Shown here in pieces: positions 8,648 through 16,752 of a stretch of DNA of 49,799 bases. The notes under the pieces were generated by a model. The model worked only from the letters and a program-made list of their open reading frames with translations. It did no database searches and was not told the DNA's origin. The stretch is from Bacteroidales bacterium (GTDB taxonomy: Bacteria > Bacteroidota > Bacteroidia > Bacteroidales > Muribaculaceae), in assembly GCA_900768685.1 (NCBI GenBank), contig CAAGDX010000015.1:1-49799 (forward strand). The letters run 5' to 3'. The translations under genes were made by a program, and so were the position numbers. Every line of letters begins with the position of its first letter. The stretch's first letter is position 1.

Positions 8648-8655
8648 CAAAAATA
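8648..8655 (-). promoter_or_regulatory. -7 element (TAnnTTTG) of the MBOAT operon
   Basis: TATTTTTG on the minus strand directly upstream of the MBOAT start. I see no TTTG at the right distance upstream. If used, the transcript would start within a few bases of the ATG. Confidence 0.45.
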
Positions 8656-8709
8656 CTACTTTTTTGTTTTTTGAAGAATATATTCTGTGAAAAAATAATT
8701 GTGAAAAAA

Positions 8710-8741
8710 TTTGGGAGATAAAAAGAAAATGCGTAACTTTG
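8710..8741 (+). promoter_or_regulatory. Bacteroidota promoter of the tRNA gene
   Basis: TTTG (8710-8713) and TAACTTTG (8734-8741) are separated by exactly 20 nt. The start of transcription would be about 8746, some 27 nt upstream of the tRNA. Confidence 0.85.
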
Positions 8742-8772
8742 CACTCGCAAACGGCAAAAGTGCAGTTTGAAT

Positions 8773-8846
8773 GGCGGGATAGCTCAGTTGGTTAGAGCGT
8801 CGGATTCATAACCCGGAGGTCTCGAGTTCAATTCTCGATCCCGCTA
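8773..8846 (+). tRNA. tRNA with CAT anticodon (probably elongator Met)
   Basis: A full cloverleaf of 74 nt. The acceptor pairs 8773-8779 with 8839-8845, with a G1-U72 end pair and A73. The D-arm starts GCTC at 8782, and the T-arm is TCGAG/CTCGA with a TTCAATT loop. The CAT anticodon is in a TTCATAA loop. The anticodon stem has an A-C mismatch at the 31-39 position and a T-G at 27-43. The 3' CCA is not encoded. It is not initiator tRNA, which would have a mismatched 1-72 of the C-A kind. Elongator Met and lysidine-modified Ile2 cannot be told apart with certainty from sequence alone. One of the rare GATC sites lies in its T-arm/acceptor junction (8837-8840). Confidence 0.95.
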
Positions 8847-8852
8847 CAAAAG

Positions 8853-8884
8853 AAGATGCGTCACATTGTGGTGCATCTTTTTTT
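8853..8884 (+). terminator. Terminator of the tRNA transcript
   Basis: Twelve-pair hairpin (8853-8864 with 8868-8879, two G-U pairs, ATT loop) followed by seven T. It separates the tRNA from the riboswitch promoter. Confidence 0.88.
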
Positions 8885-8928
8885 GTGTGTTTTTTTGAAA
8901 TTTATAGCATTTAGTGAAAAAAAAAGTG

Positions 8929-8936
8929 TAAATTTG
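8929..8936 (+). promoter_or_regulatory. -7 element of the B12 operon
   Basis: TAAATTTG lies about ten bases upstream of the first riboswitch helix, placing transcription start near 8941. No TTTG stands at the standard distance upstream. Confidence 0.65.
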
Positions 8937-8945
8937 CAGCGAAAA

Positions 8946-9120
8946 TGGTGCTTATCAAGGCTACCCGATAGAGGGGATGCTGCTCAAAAGGGAATCAGGT
9001 GAGAATCCTGAACAGTCCCGCTGCTGTAAGTCCGATAAAGCATTTTTGCAATTAAGTCACTGAATATCGGTAAGATATTTGGGAAGACGCAAAAGTGAGG
9101 ATAAGTCAGAAGACCTGCCA
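8946..9120 (+). promoter_or_regulatory. Cobalamin riboswitch (aptamer)
   Basis: The conserved blocks of the B12 aptamer are all present in order: GGTGCTTATC at the 5' side, AAAAGGGAATCAGGTGAGAATC with CTGAACAGTCCCGCTGCTGTAAG, then AAGTCACTGAATATC, GGGAAGACGC, and the closing box AAGTCAGAAGACCTGCC near 9103-9119. It binds adenosylcobalamin or a related corrinoid and in this position represses the TonB-dependent receptor operon when cobalamin is plentiful. Confidence 0.96.
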
Positions 9121-9334
9121 TTTTTAATATTTTTCTGTCGGAAACTTGCGAGGACGAGTGAGAAGATATTAAAGAACCTGTGGCAGGAGACTGTTGCACG
9201 CTTGTATATTATAAGGGTAGCAGAGTGGGTAGCCGGGTACAGGCAAATTCAAAAATATTTTCTTTAGAGTAAAACTTTTTTCTCGCTTTTTCAGGCAGGA
9301 TGTATTGGAAATATTAACTGTCAAACGAGCGAGA
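9114..9334 (+). promoter_or_regulatory. Expression platform between B12 aptamer and start codon
   Basis: CCTGCC at 9114-9119 (end of the aptamer) can pair with two downstream GGCAGG copies, 9182-9187 (extended to TGGCAGG with CCTGCCA) and 9294-9299. The first copy can instead form a local hairpin CCTG-TGG-CAGG (9177-9187). Close to the gene, TCTCGCT (9281-9287) is complementary to AGCGAGA (9328-9334), which ends five bases before the ATG at 9339. No T-tract terminator follows these helices, so control of translation start is the more likely mode. All pairings are read directly; the mechanism is inference. Confidence 0.6.
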
Positions 9335-9338
9335 ATTG

Positions 9339-11336
9339 ATGAGTTTTAGTAAAAGCATTTGCTACGTGGCGATTGCGGCACTGTGCGTCGTGCCATGCTA
9401 CGGGCAAGAAATGAAAGACAGTGTACAACTGTCTGAAATAGACGTATATGGTAAGCGGAGAACAATAGATGAAATAGTTTCCGTGCAACGCCTTTCCGGT
9501 GACGAACTGACGAGAATGAACAGCTTGTCTGTTGCCGATGCGTTGAGATATTTTTCCGGTGTACAAGTAAAAGATTATGGTGGTGTTGGTGGTATTAAAA
9601 CTATCAATGTCCGCTCTATGGGTACAAATCACACCGCCGTAAGCTATGATGGTGTGATGCTGGGCAATGCACAAAATGGTCAGATAGACTTGGGGCAGTT
9701 TTCACTTGACAATGTAGAGGTGATATCTCTTTATAATGGCAACAAAACGGATATTCTCCAGCCTGCACGTGATTTTGGCAGTGCGGCATCCGTTTATATC
9801 CGGACACGCCGACCGGAATTTAAGGGAAATGAGACATACCATGCTCGTGCCACATTCAAAACCGGTTCTTTTGACTTGATAAATCCTTCAACACTAATAG
9901 AACTGAAATTGTCGGAAGATGTATCTGCACAAATGAGTGCTGAGTGGCTAAATTCGTCGGGTAAATACAAGTTCAGGTACCGCCGTATAAATCCTGCCGG
10001 TGAACTTGCATACGATACAACAGCTGTGCGGCAAAACGGAGATATAAATGCCACAAGACTTGAACTGAATATAAATGGAAATCTTCAGGCAGGTAGCTGG
10101 AATATAAAAGGATACAACTATAACTCCGAGCGAGGTGTGCCGGGAGCGATAGTTAATAATGTATGGAGGCGTGGAGAACGCATTTGGGATGCAAACAGTT
10201 TTATTCAAGGCGGTTATGAAAATTCTTTCGGACGTTTTTCACTGAAGACAAATTTGAAGTATGCTTTTTATCGCACACACTATGTGAATAATGACGACAA
10301 ACTTGTGAAGGTAGATAATCTTTATAAGCAGCGAGAAGTTTACGGGTCCGTGGCAGGAATGATTTCTATACTTAAAAACCTCTATGCCTCTGTTAGTTAC
10401 GACTTGCAGTGGAATGGCTTGAAAGCGGATATGTATGATTTCGCGGAGCCTGAGAGATTTACTCACTACTTGTCTGCATCGGCATCTCTGAGTCTTTCCG
10501 GGGTGAAGTTGAGAGGTTCGATAGTTTCAACATTTGTTAATGATGAAGTAAAGGGAAAAGAATCTCCTGCAGATAAAGAATCATTCACTCCTGCTATTTA
10601 TGCGTCAATATTTCCTTTTCATACAAAAGATTTTACGGTTCGTGCTTTTACAAAACGTTCTTTCCGTATGCCTACTTTTAATGACCTCTATTATGCAGAT
10701 ATGGGTAATTCAAAGCTTAATCCGGAACGAGTGACGCAGTATAGTGCCGGCATGGCATTCGAACTGAATCGCAAAAGGCTTTTTTCAAGAGTGGCTTTTA
10801 GTGCAGATGCGTATTATAACAAGGTAAAAGACAAAATTGTGGCTTATCCAAAGGGGCAACAGTTTCGCTGGACTATGCTTAACCTTGGAGTTGTGGATAT
10901 CCGAGGAGTGGATGTAACAGGGCTTGTAACGGTGTCGCCGGCGGTGGATTTTGATTTTACCCTCAGGACACAATACACATACCAAAGAGCAATAGATATT
11001 ACAAATCCGGAAGACAACTATTATCGTGACCAAATACCATACATTCCGCACCATTCCGGTTCTGCAATAGTGAACATTCGGTGGAAAAACTGGTATGCGG
11101 ACTATTCTTTTATCTATGTTGGAGAAAGATACAATCAGCAGGAAAATATAAGGTATAATTACACTCAACCGTGGTACACCAGTGATATTTCTCTTTCAAG
11201 TGATTTCTGCGTGAATAATGTGAAATTCAAGTGCAGAATAGACGTAAATAATTTATTCTCACAGGATTATGACGTGATAATAAATTATCCTATGCCTAAA
11301 CGCAACTATCGTTTTACTGTTCAATTAGATATCTGA
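9339..11336 (+). CDS. btuB: TonB-dependent outer-membrane cobalamin receptor (BtuB-type)
   Basis: 665-residue outer-membrane transporter. A signal peptide (about residues 1-22, ending near CYGQ) is followed by a plug domain starting DSVQLSEIDVYGKR with the LSVADALRYFSGVQVKDYGGVGG block, and a beta-barrel ending in the family's C-terminal FTVQLDI strand with a final aromatic-hydrophobic pattern. The start is taken as the ATG at 9339, not the TTG three bases upstream. The gene lies directly behind a cobalamin riboswitch and four bases upstream of a BtuG-like lipoprotein gene, which makes vitamin B12 or a related corrinoid the substrate. There is no N-terminal carboxypeptidase-like domain of the SusC type, which agrees with a BtuB rather than a glycan receptor. 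Confidence 0.93.
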   Translation: MSFSKSICYVAIAALCVVPCYGQEMKDSVQLSEIDVYGKRRTIDEIVSVQRLSGDELTRMNSLSVADALRYFSGVQVKDYGGVGGIKTINVRSMGTNHTAVSYDGVMLGNAQNGQIDLGQFSLDNVEVISLYNGNKTDILQPARDFGSAASVYIRTRRPEFKGNETYHARATFKTGSFDLINPSTLIELKLSEDVSAQMSAEWLNSSGKYKFRYRRINPAGELAYDTTAVRQNGDINATRLELNINGNLQAGSWNIKGYNYNSERGVPGAIVNNVWRRGERIWDANSFIQGGYENSFGRFSLKTNLKYAFYRTHYVNNDDKLVKVDNLYKQREVYGSVAGMISILKNLYASVSYDLQWNGLKADMYDFAEPERFTHYLSASASLSLSGVKLRGSIVSTFVNDEVKGKESPADKESFTPAIYASIFPFHTKDFTVRAFTKRSFRMPTFNDLYYADMGNSKLNPERVTQYSAGMAFELNRKRLFSRVAFSADAYYNKVKDKIVAYPKGQQFRWTMLNLGVVDIRGVDVTGLVTVSPAVDFDFTLRTQYTYQRAIDITNPEDNYYRDQIPYIPHHSGSAIVNIRWKNWYADYSFIYVGERYNQQENIRYNYTQPWYTSDISLSSDFCVNNVKFKCRIDVNNLFSQDYDVIINYPMPKRNYRFTVQLDI

Positions 11337-11340
11337 GCTT

Positions 11341-12519
11341 ATGAAAAATTATAAATTTCATTACTTTCTATTTCTGTCTATACTCCATTGCATCACAGGT
11401 TGTCGTGAGGACGAACTTGTGGTGCCCACGGAGTATGACATCATAGCAGACGTTCCTGAAGCAGATACTCAAATACGAGGCTTTTACCTTGTGAATGAGG
11501 GAAATATGGGCTCAAATAAGTGCACAATAGACTATATGGACTATTTCACAGGACTCTATTCAAGAAATATTTATGCAGAGCGTAATCCAAATGTTATCAA
11601 GGAATTAGGCGATGTAGGAAATGATATAGGTATTTATGGCAGCAAACTGTATGTGGTGGTAAACTGCAGCCATAAGGTGGAAGTTATGGACGCACACACA
11701 GGCATACGAATAGGGCAGGTGGATATACCTAATTGCAGATATGTCCGCTTTTACAGAGGTTCCGCCTACGTCAGCTCATACGTTGGTCCTGTCCGCATAG
11801 ACCCTGATGCCCCCAAAGGTGCAGTGTATAGAGTGGATACTCTTTCTCTTGCTGTTACCGGAAAAGTATCCGTGGGCTATCAGCCGGAGGAGATGGAGAT
11901 TATAGACGACTATATGTATGTTGCCAACTCCGGAGGCTATCGTGCACCGAACTATGATAATACTGTTTCAGTGATTCAGATGGTAGATTTCAAGCAGGTT
12001 CGTCAGATACCTGTGGGCATAAATCTTCATAGACTGAAGAAAGACAAATATGGCAAACTGTGGGTGACATCGCGAGGCAACTACGAGAATATTCCGTCAC
12101 GGCTATATGTGATGGAGAAAAAGAGAGGTTACAATCAGATGACAGTTACCGATACTATACCCGTGGCTTGTTCCAATATGGCATTTTACGGCGATTCGCT
12201 GTATTATTACGCAACGGAGTGGAACAACTATACGTCTTCCAACACCATCACATACGGAATTATTGATGTAACAACAAAAGAAGTTGTGTCTCAAAATTTC
12301 ATCACAGACGGAACTGAAAAAGACATCACGATTCCATACGGCATAGCCATCCATCCGGAAACGGGAGATATTTTTGTGACCGATGCGAAAAACTACGTTT
12401 CCAGCGGTACGCTTTACTGTTTTGACAAGTCCGGAAAAAAGAAATGGAGTGTGCGAACAGGAGATATACCTGCACATATTGCATTTTTGCCGATAAATAA
12501 TCAAATATCAATAAAATAA
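11341..12519 (+). CDS. BtuG-like surface beta-propeller lipoprotein
   Basis: 392-residue lipoprotein with a signal peptide and lipobox ITGC (lipid-bearing Cys21). The mature part shows the repeated YVV/IYVVNCSHKVEVMDAHTG type blades of a YncE/BtuG-like beta-propeller, starting at RGFYLVNEGNMGSNKCTIDYMD. In Bacteroides BtuG is a surface lipoprotein that binds cobalamin extremely tightly and passes it to BtuB. The gene follows btuB by four bases in the same riboswitch-controlled operon, supporting the same role. It is the smallest of three related propeller proteins in this locus and the only one that is lipid anchored. Assignment to BtuG rests on fold pattern and context. Confidence 0.8.
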   Translation: MKNYKFHYFLFLSILHCITGCREDELVVPTEYDIIADVPEADTQIRGFYLVNEGNMGSNKCTIDYMDYFTGLYSRNIYAERNPNVIKELGDVGNDIGIYGSKLYVVVNCSHKVEVMDAHTGIRIGQVDIPNCRYVRFYRGSAYVSSYVGPVRIDPDAPKGAVYRVDTLSLAVTGKVSVGYQPEEMEIIDDYMYVANSGGYRAPNYDNTVSVIQMVDFKQVRQIPVGINLHRLKKDKYGKLWVTSRGNYENIPSRLYVMEKKRGYNQMTVTDTIPVACSNMAFYGDSLYYYATEWNNYTSSNTITYGIIDVTTKEVVSQNFITDGTEKDITIPYGIAIHPETGDIFVTDAKNYVSSGTLYCFDKSGKKKWSVRTGDIPAHIAFLPINNQISIK

Positions 12520-12551
12520 CTAAATTATTTAATTCTAAATTTTTATCAACA

Positions 12552-15461
12552 ATGTTAAGAAAATTACTTTTACTATTAGTTCTGTTACCATCATTGTTAG
12601 TGGCACAGCAACTATCGTTCAGAAACATTACTCATTGGGCAGGAGAAGGTGATAATTCTGCCGCACTACTTGTTCATTTTAACAATATGGGCAAGGACGT
12701 GACTTATGTTTGGGGATACCGTTGGAACGGTGAAGCTACAGGCGAGGATATGATTCGTGCCGTGGCAAAAGAGTGTGGCGATTTGTATATTCTCACGCAA
12801 TATACCGGCTCTATGGGTAATACTCTTTGCGGAATTGGTTGTGACAAATCTACAAAGATGATAGACGGCTTATATTTTGACTTTGATACCGCTCAAAATG
12901 ACCCGAAAATCAGTTTTGACTATTTTTCCGTAAATTCTTCAATGGGGCAAACGTCTGCACCGGCAGGTGATACGCCCACGCTGTGCGAAAATGCTATCAA
13001 TGAAGCCAAAACTTCACATGTGATAGACCATCCAATAGATAAAAACGCATACGGCTATCCTGCTTACGACTATGACCACTGGAAATGCAGCAGTCTCTCA
13101 TACACTTCTCTCTGGCAGTCCGGTTGGTACCTCGGTTACTGGAGTTATTGGGTAGGTGACAGCGATTTGACAGCTCTTTCATATTCAGGACTTGGTATGA
13201 GTTCCGTAAAACTGGAAGATGGAGACGTGAATGGCTGGGGATATATGGATATCAATGCTCCGTGGGGCTCTTCAATAAAATGGGGAGAACTTGACTATGA
13301 ACATAGTGCACTTTCTTATACAGGTATTCGCTTTGCTTTTGACGATGTGGAAGTGTTAGGCGACGTAAAAGATATGAAGTACAAGGATGCTGCAATAGTA
13401 AGCATTGTCACATATCCGGAAGATGCAGATTATGGCACATTCACCATCACAAATTCAGACGGTTCTGTGGCTTCATACGCTTCACGCACAGGAAAACTCT
13501 CTATTACAGGCGTTGGTACTACAGTTCTGACAGCGGTCAGCGATAGTGACCCTACTATAACTTGCTCCCTCACTATAAACACTTCCGTGGAAACGCCTAT
13601 CAAGAATATTACAGTTGAAAATCTTGATGAAAACGGTGAACTCCACATTGGCTATCAAGAAATGATTTCCGTAAACTATACGGTAGAACCGGAAAACGCA
13701 TCGCTGCAAACTCTTGATATTGAAATTGAAGACCCGACACTGTTCACTATCTATGCTGCAAAAGCATTTAATCCTACGCGAAACTTCTATGAACTTACCA
13801 CTTTCAATGTGGGTGAAACATACGTTACTTATAAATCTAAAGACGGTAGCGGAAAAACTGCAAGATTCAAAGTTGTAGTGGAAGACCGTGAACGTGATGC
13901 GGTAATTGACTATACAAAAGGACAACTCTGGCTTAATGAAGAATGGTTCGGACACAATAATGGCTCTATAAACTTTGTTGATGATGACTACAATATCACA
14001 TACAAGGCATACGAGCGTGAAAATCCGTGGCAGTCTTTCGGTGCTACTTCACAGTATGCTGCAGTTTATGGAAATCGCCTTGTGGTGATGTCTAAGAAAG
14101 CTCAAGACGGTGGCGATTTGCGACAAGGTGGCGGTCGTGTTGTGATTGCGGATGCAAAAACACTTCAGAGACTTGCTTCATTTGATGAAATAGGTGCTGA
14201 CGGACGTTCTTGCGTGGGCGTAAATCCGAATAAATACTATATAGGTAGTGCAACGGGAATCCGTGTTCTCACCGTTGAAGGTGGTGAATATACTCTCTCT
14301 GAAACAAATATTGAAGGAATTGCAGGTAAGAATGCTTATAGCGGTCAAATCGGTGATATGATATGTGCCGGCAAATATGTGTTCGTATGTCAGCAGTCCA
14401 CCGGTTTGCATATTGTAGATGGCGAAACAGACGAATTGGTGACAACGGTTGCCGATACTAATGCTGCAGGTGTAACTCAGACGGCAGACGGACGTGTTTG
14501 GTTTGCTGCCGGAACAAACATTTACTGTATAGACCCGGAAACACTGGAAGTAAGTGACCCGATAACATCTCCTGTAAAAATTGATGCAGGTTGGGGTTCA
14601 TGGCGTTCTGCAAACTTTGTGGGTTCAAAGAAAGAGAATGTGATTTTCTTCAATGGTGCATCATGGGGTGCATACAAAAACGTTTATAAATGGAACGTTG
14701 ATGAAGATATGCCGGAAGCTCCATTGTTCACAATAAGTGAACTTGAAGGCGTACTTGAAGGAGCCTCAACCGATGGCTATGGTTCAATAGGCTATGATGT
14801 GGAAACAAATCAGATACTCGTGTCATGTACTACCGGTTCGTCTTCAAACTATCGTAATGTTTGGTATTATTTTGTAGATGCAGAAACAGGTAGCCTGAAT
14901 TACACTACAAAACTTCGCCCCGCATATCTTTTCCCAGCAATGCCTGTGATTGTGGATAGATATGAACCGGAATTCAGCAATATTGATGCAGTGGTGGTGA
15001 AACCGAATGAATCGTACATGATAGACCTTTCGAATTACGTTACTGACAAAGATGATATCAATTACAATATCCGTTATAGCCTTGATAATGTCGCTTCATC
15101 TGCAGCAGAAGTTTCACTCTCCGGTTCTTCTCTCACAATCAACGCCAAAGAATCTACGGAAGAATTTACTATTACTTTGAGTGCGGAATCTCGCGGTGTT
15201 GTAGTAGCAAAAGATGTGACTGTGAAAATAGACAAGGAATCCGGTGTTGAAGGAGTTTTGGCTCTGCCGAGCATCAAGGTTCAAGGCAATATTCTTGTGG
15301 CTATAGGTCTTGCCGGAAATGTTTGCAGTATTTACGACCTTGCCGGAAGAGAACTTAAAAACTTTATGATTACCTCCGACAATTTCACTTCACAAATAGG
15401 TTTGAGTGAAGGTGTTTATATCATAAAGGCAGGAAATGAAATCGTAAAAATAAATATCTAA
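12552..15461 (+). CDS. Large secreted multidomain protein of the B12 locus with propeller and T9SS-like tail
   Basis: 969 residues with a cleavable signal peptide (1-18, ending LLVAQ). In order: an aromatic-rich N-terminal domain (about 20-255; ITHWAGEGDNSAALLVHFNN, YVWGYRWNGEATGEDM) of a kind seen in Bacteroidota B12 loci; two Ig-like (BIG2-like) domains (about 275-455); a beta-propeller (about 457-800) opening with GQLWLNEEWFGHNNGSINFV; a cadherin-like linker; and a C-terminal tail of about 70 residues (CSIYDLAGRELKNF ... YIIKAGNEIVKINI) of the T9SS type A sorting kind. The propeller is homologous to the one in the 567-residue protein downstream. It starts 32 bp after the BtuG-like gene. 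It probably binds corrinoids at the surface; that is inferred from context. Confidence 0.75.
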   Translation: MLRKLLLLLVLLPSLLVAQQLSFRNITHWAGEGDNSAALLVHFNNMGKDVTYVWGYRWNGEATGEDMIRAVAKECGDLYILTQYTGSMGNTLCGIGCDKSTKMIDGLYFDFDTAQNDPKISFDYFSVNSSMGQTSAPAGDTPTLCENAINEAKTSHVIDHPIDKNAYGYPAYDYDHWKCSSLSYTSLWQSGWYLGYWSYWVGDSDLTALSYSGLGMSSVKLEDGDVNGWGYMDINAPWGSSIKWGELDYEHSALSYTGIRFAFDDVEVLGDVKDMKYKDAAIVSIVTYPEDADYGTFTITNSDGSVASYASRTGKLSITGVGTTVLTAVSDSDPTITCSLTINTSVETPIKNITVENLDENGELHIGYQEMISVNYTVEPENASLQTLDIEIEDPTLFTIYAAKAFNPTRNFYELTTFNVGETYVTYKSKDGSGKTARFKVVVEDRERDAVIDYTKGQLWLNEEWFGHNNGSINFVDDDYNITYKAYERENPWQSFGATSQYAAVYGNRLVVMSKKAQDGGDLRQGGGRVVIADAKTLQRLASFDEIGADGRSCVGVNPNKYYIGSATGIRVLTVEGGEYTLSETNIEGIAGKNAYSGQIGDMICAGKYVFVCQQSTGLHIVDGETDELVTTVADTNAAGVTQTADGRVWFAAGTNIYCIDPETLEVSDPITSPVKIDAGWGSWRSANFVGSKKENVIFFNGASWGAYKNVYKWNVDEDMPEAPLFTISELEGVLEGASTDGYGSIGYDVETNQILVSCTTGSSSNYRNVWYYFVDAETGSLNYTTKLRPAYLFPAMPVIVDRYEPEFSNIDAVVVKPNESYMIDLSNYVTDKDDINYNIRYSLDNVASSAAEVSLSGSSLTINAKESTEEFTITLSAESRGVVVAKDVTVKIDKESGVEGVLALPSIKVQGNILVAIGLAGNVCSIYDLAGRELKNFMITSDNFTSQIGLSEGVYIIKAGNEIVKINI

Positions 15462-15479
15462 TCATTGTAATATATTTGA

Positions 15480-15521
15480 AAATCGCCTTGGTGACAATGT
15501 ACTGTCACCAAGACGGTTTTT
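15480..15521 (+). terminator. Internal terminator or attenuator within the B12 operon
   Basis: A 17-pair stem (15480-15496 with 15503-15519; one C-A mismatch and one T-G) with an ATGTAC loop, ending in five T. Only 13 bp separate it from the next start codon, leaving no room for a promoter, so downstream genes would depend on read-through. Confidence 0.8.
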
Positions 15522-15534
15522 CCAATTATCGGAC

Positions 15535-16740
15535 ATGGCTGAAGCAAAATATTCTTTTTTATTGCTTTTTCTCCTTTTGTTGTCTTGCAAAGAGGACATT
15601 CCTATGGTTAATCTCGGAATAGATAGCGAATATTACGTTTCAAGAATGACTAAACTTGAACTTAATTCCGCTTTTACAGGTGAAAAATACCGATGGGTTT
15701 TACACAGTGCGGAAAATGGTGATTCTTTGCTGTCTGAGACGGGAAGACTTCTGTTTATTGCAGGCAATGAAGGAGTGTATGATATTTCTTTTGACATAAT
15801 TGACAACAATACTCCCTATCACCATGATTTCACTGTGAATGTGATTCACGAAGAAGTGGAGTACAGCCCATATATTTCAGAAGTAATTGAGTATAATCCG
15901 GCACCTGGACAGTTTATAAACGAAATGCCGCAATACGAAGACGGTGACACATACAGTGATATGGTGCGGAAAGCACATGAGAGTATAAGCGGACAAAATA
16001 ACATTATGATATCTCTCGGAGCCTATGGCGGCTATGTTACTTTCCGCTTTGACCATTCCGTAATCAATTCGCCGGGATATGATTTTCTAATAACAGGCAA
16101 TGCTTTTTATGAACTGAACAATCCTGAAAAGAAAGGAGGGTCTGCAGAGCCGGGCATTGTGTATGTTTCTTATGATGAAAACTGCAATGGATTGGCAGAT
16201 GATGAGTGGTATGAACTTGCAGGAAGCGAATATTTCAAGCCTGAAACAAAGCATGGCTATTCAATTACGTATTTCAAACCTGAACCGGAAAAACATCCTG
16301 TTCCCGATGGTTTTCTGATAGATAAAACGTATATTTTATGGACAGACAGCGAAGGCGATAGCGGCTATGTGGCAAAAAACAGTTTCCATATTCAAGATTA
16401 TTATCCGAAATGGATGAACTCTGATGTCCTCTCTTTCAGTGGTTCGCTTCTGGCACAAAATGCAGTTGATACAAGTGGAGTAGGGCGATACTATGTGCTT
16501 TATTCTTACGATTGGGGTTATGCTGATAATCACCCGAACGAATACGAAGACCTGAATTCATTTGACATTTCTTGGGCGGTGGATAGTGAAGGAAATTACG
16601 TACATCTTCCGGCTATAGACTTTGTGAGAGTGATGACAGGTGTTAATCAGTATTGCGGCTGGATTGGCGAAACTTCTACTGAAATTTCAGGTGCAAGAGA
16701 TTTGAATATAAAATTACCTTCAATTCCGATAATTGAATAA
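15535..16740 (+). CDS. Surface lipoprotein of the B12 locus with PKD-like N-terminal domain
   Basis: 401 residues with a short signal peptide and lipobox LLSC (Cys18). The first part (about 25-105) looks like a PKD/Ig-type domain (VYDISFDIIDNNTPYHHDFTVNV). The rest (about 115-400) is a conserved unit with SLGAYGGYVTFRFDH, YVSYDENCNGLADDEWYELAGSEY, an acidic NCNGLADDEWYE loop that could bind calcium, and a final DFVRVMTGVNQYCGWIGE. Proteins like this occur in Bacteroidota cobalamin loci, but I do not know a biochemical function. It directly follows a strong hairpin and is followed after 12 bp by the third propeller gene. No Shine-Dalgarno is visible. The start is the only ATG that gives a complete signal peptide. 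Confidence 0.7.
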   Translation: MAEAKYSFLLLFLLLLSCKEDIPMVNLGIDSEYYVSRMTKLELNSAFTGEKYRWVLHSAENGDSLLSETGRLLFIAGNEGVYDISFDIIDNNTPYHHDFTVNVIHEEVEYSPYISEVIEYNPAPGQFINEMPQYEDGDTYSDMVRKAHESISGQNNIMISLGAYGGYVTFRFDHSVINSPGYDFLITGNAFYELNNPEKKGGSAEPGIVYVSYDENCNGLADDEWYELAGSEYFKPETKHGYSITYFKPEPEKHPVPDGFLIDKTYILWTDSEGDSGYVAKNSFHIQDYYPKWMNSDVLSFSGSLLAQNAVDTSGVGRYYVLYSYDWGYADNHPNEYEDLNSFDISWAVDSEGNYVHLPAIDFVRVMTGVNQYCGWIGETSTEISGARDLNIKLPSIPIIE

Positions 16741-16752
16741 AAATCAAGGAAA

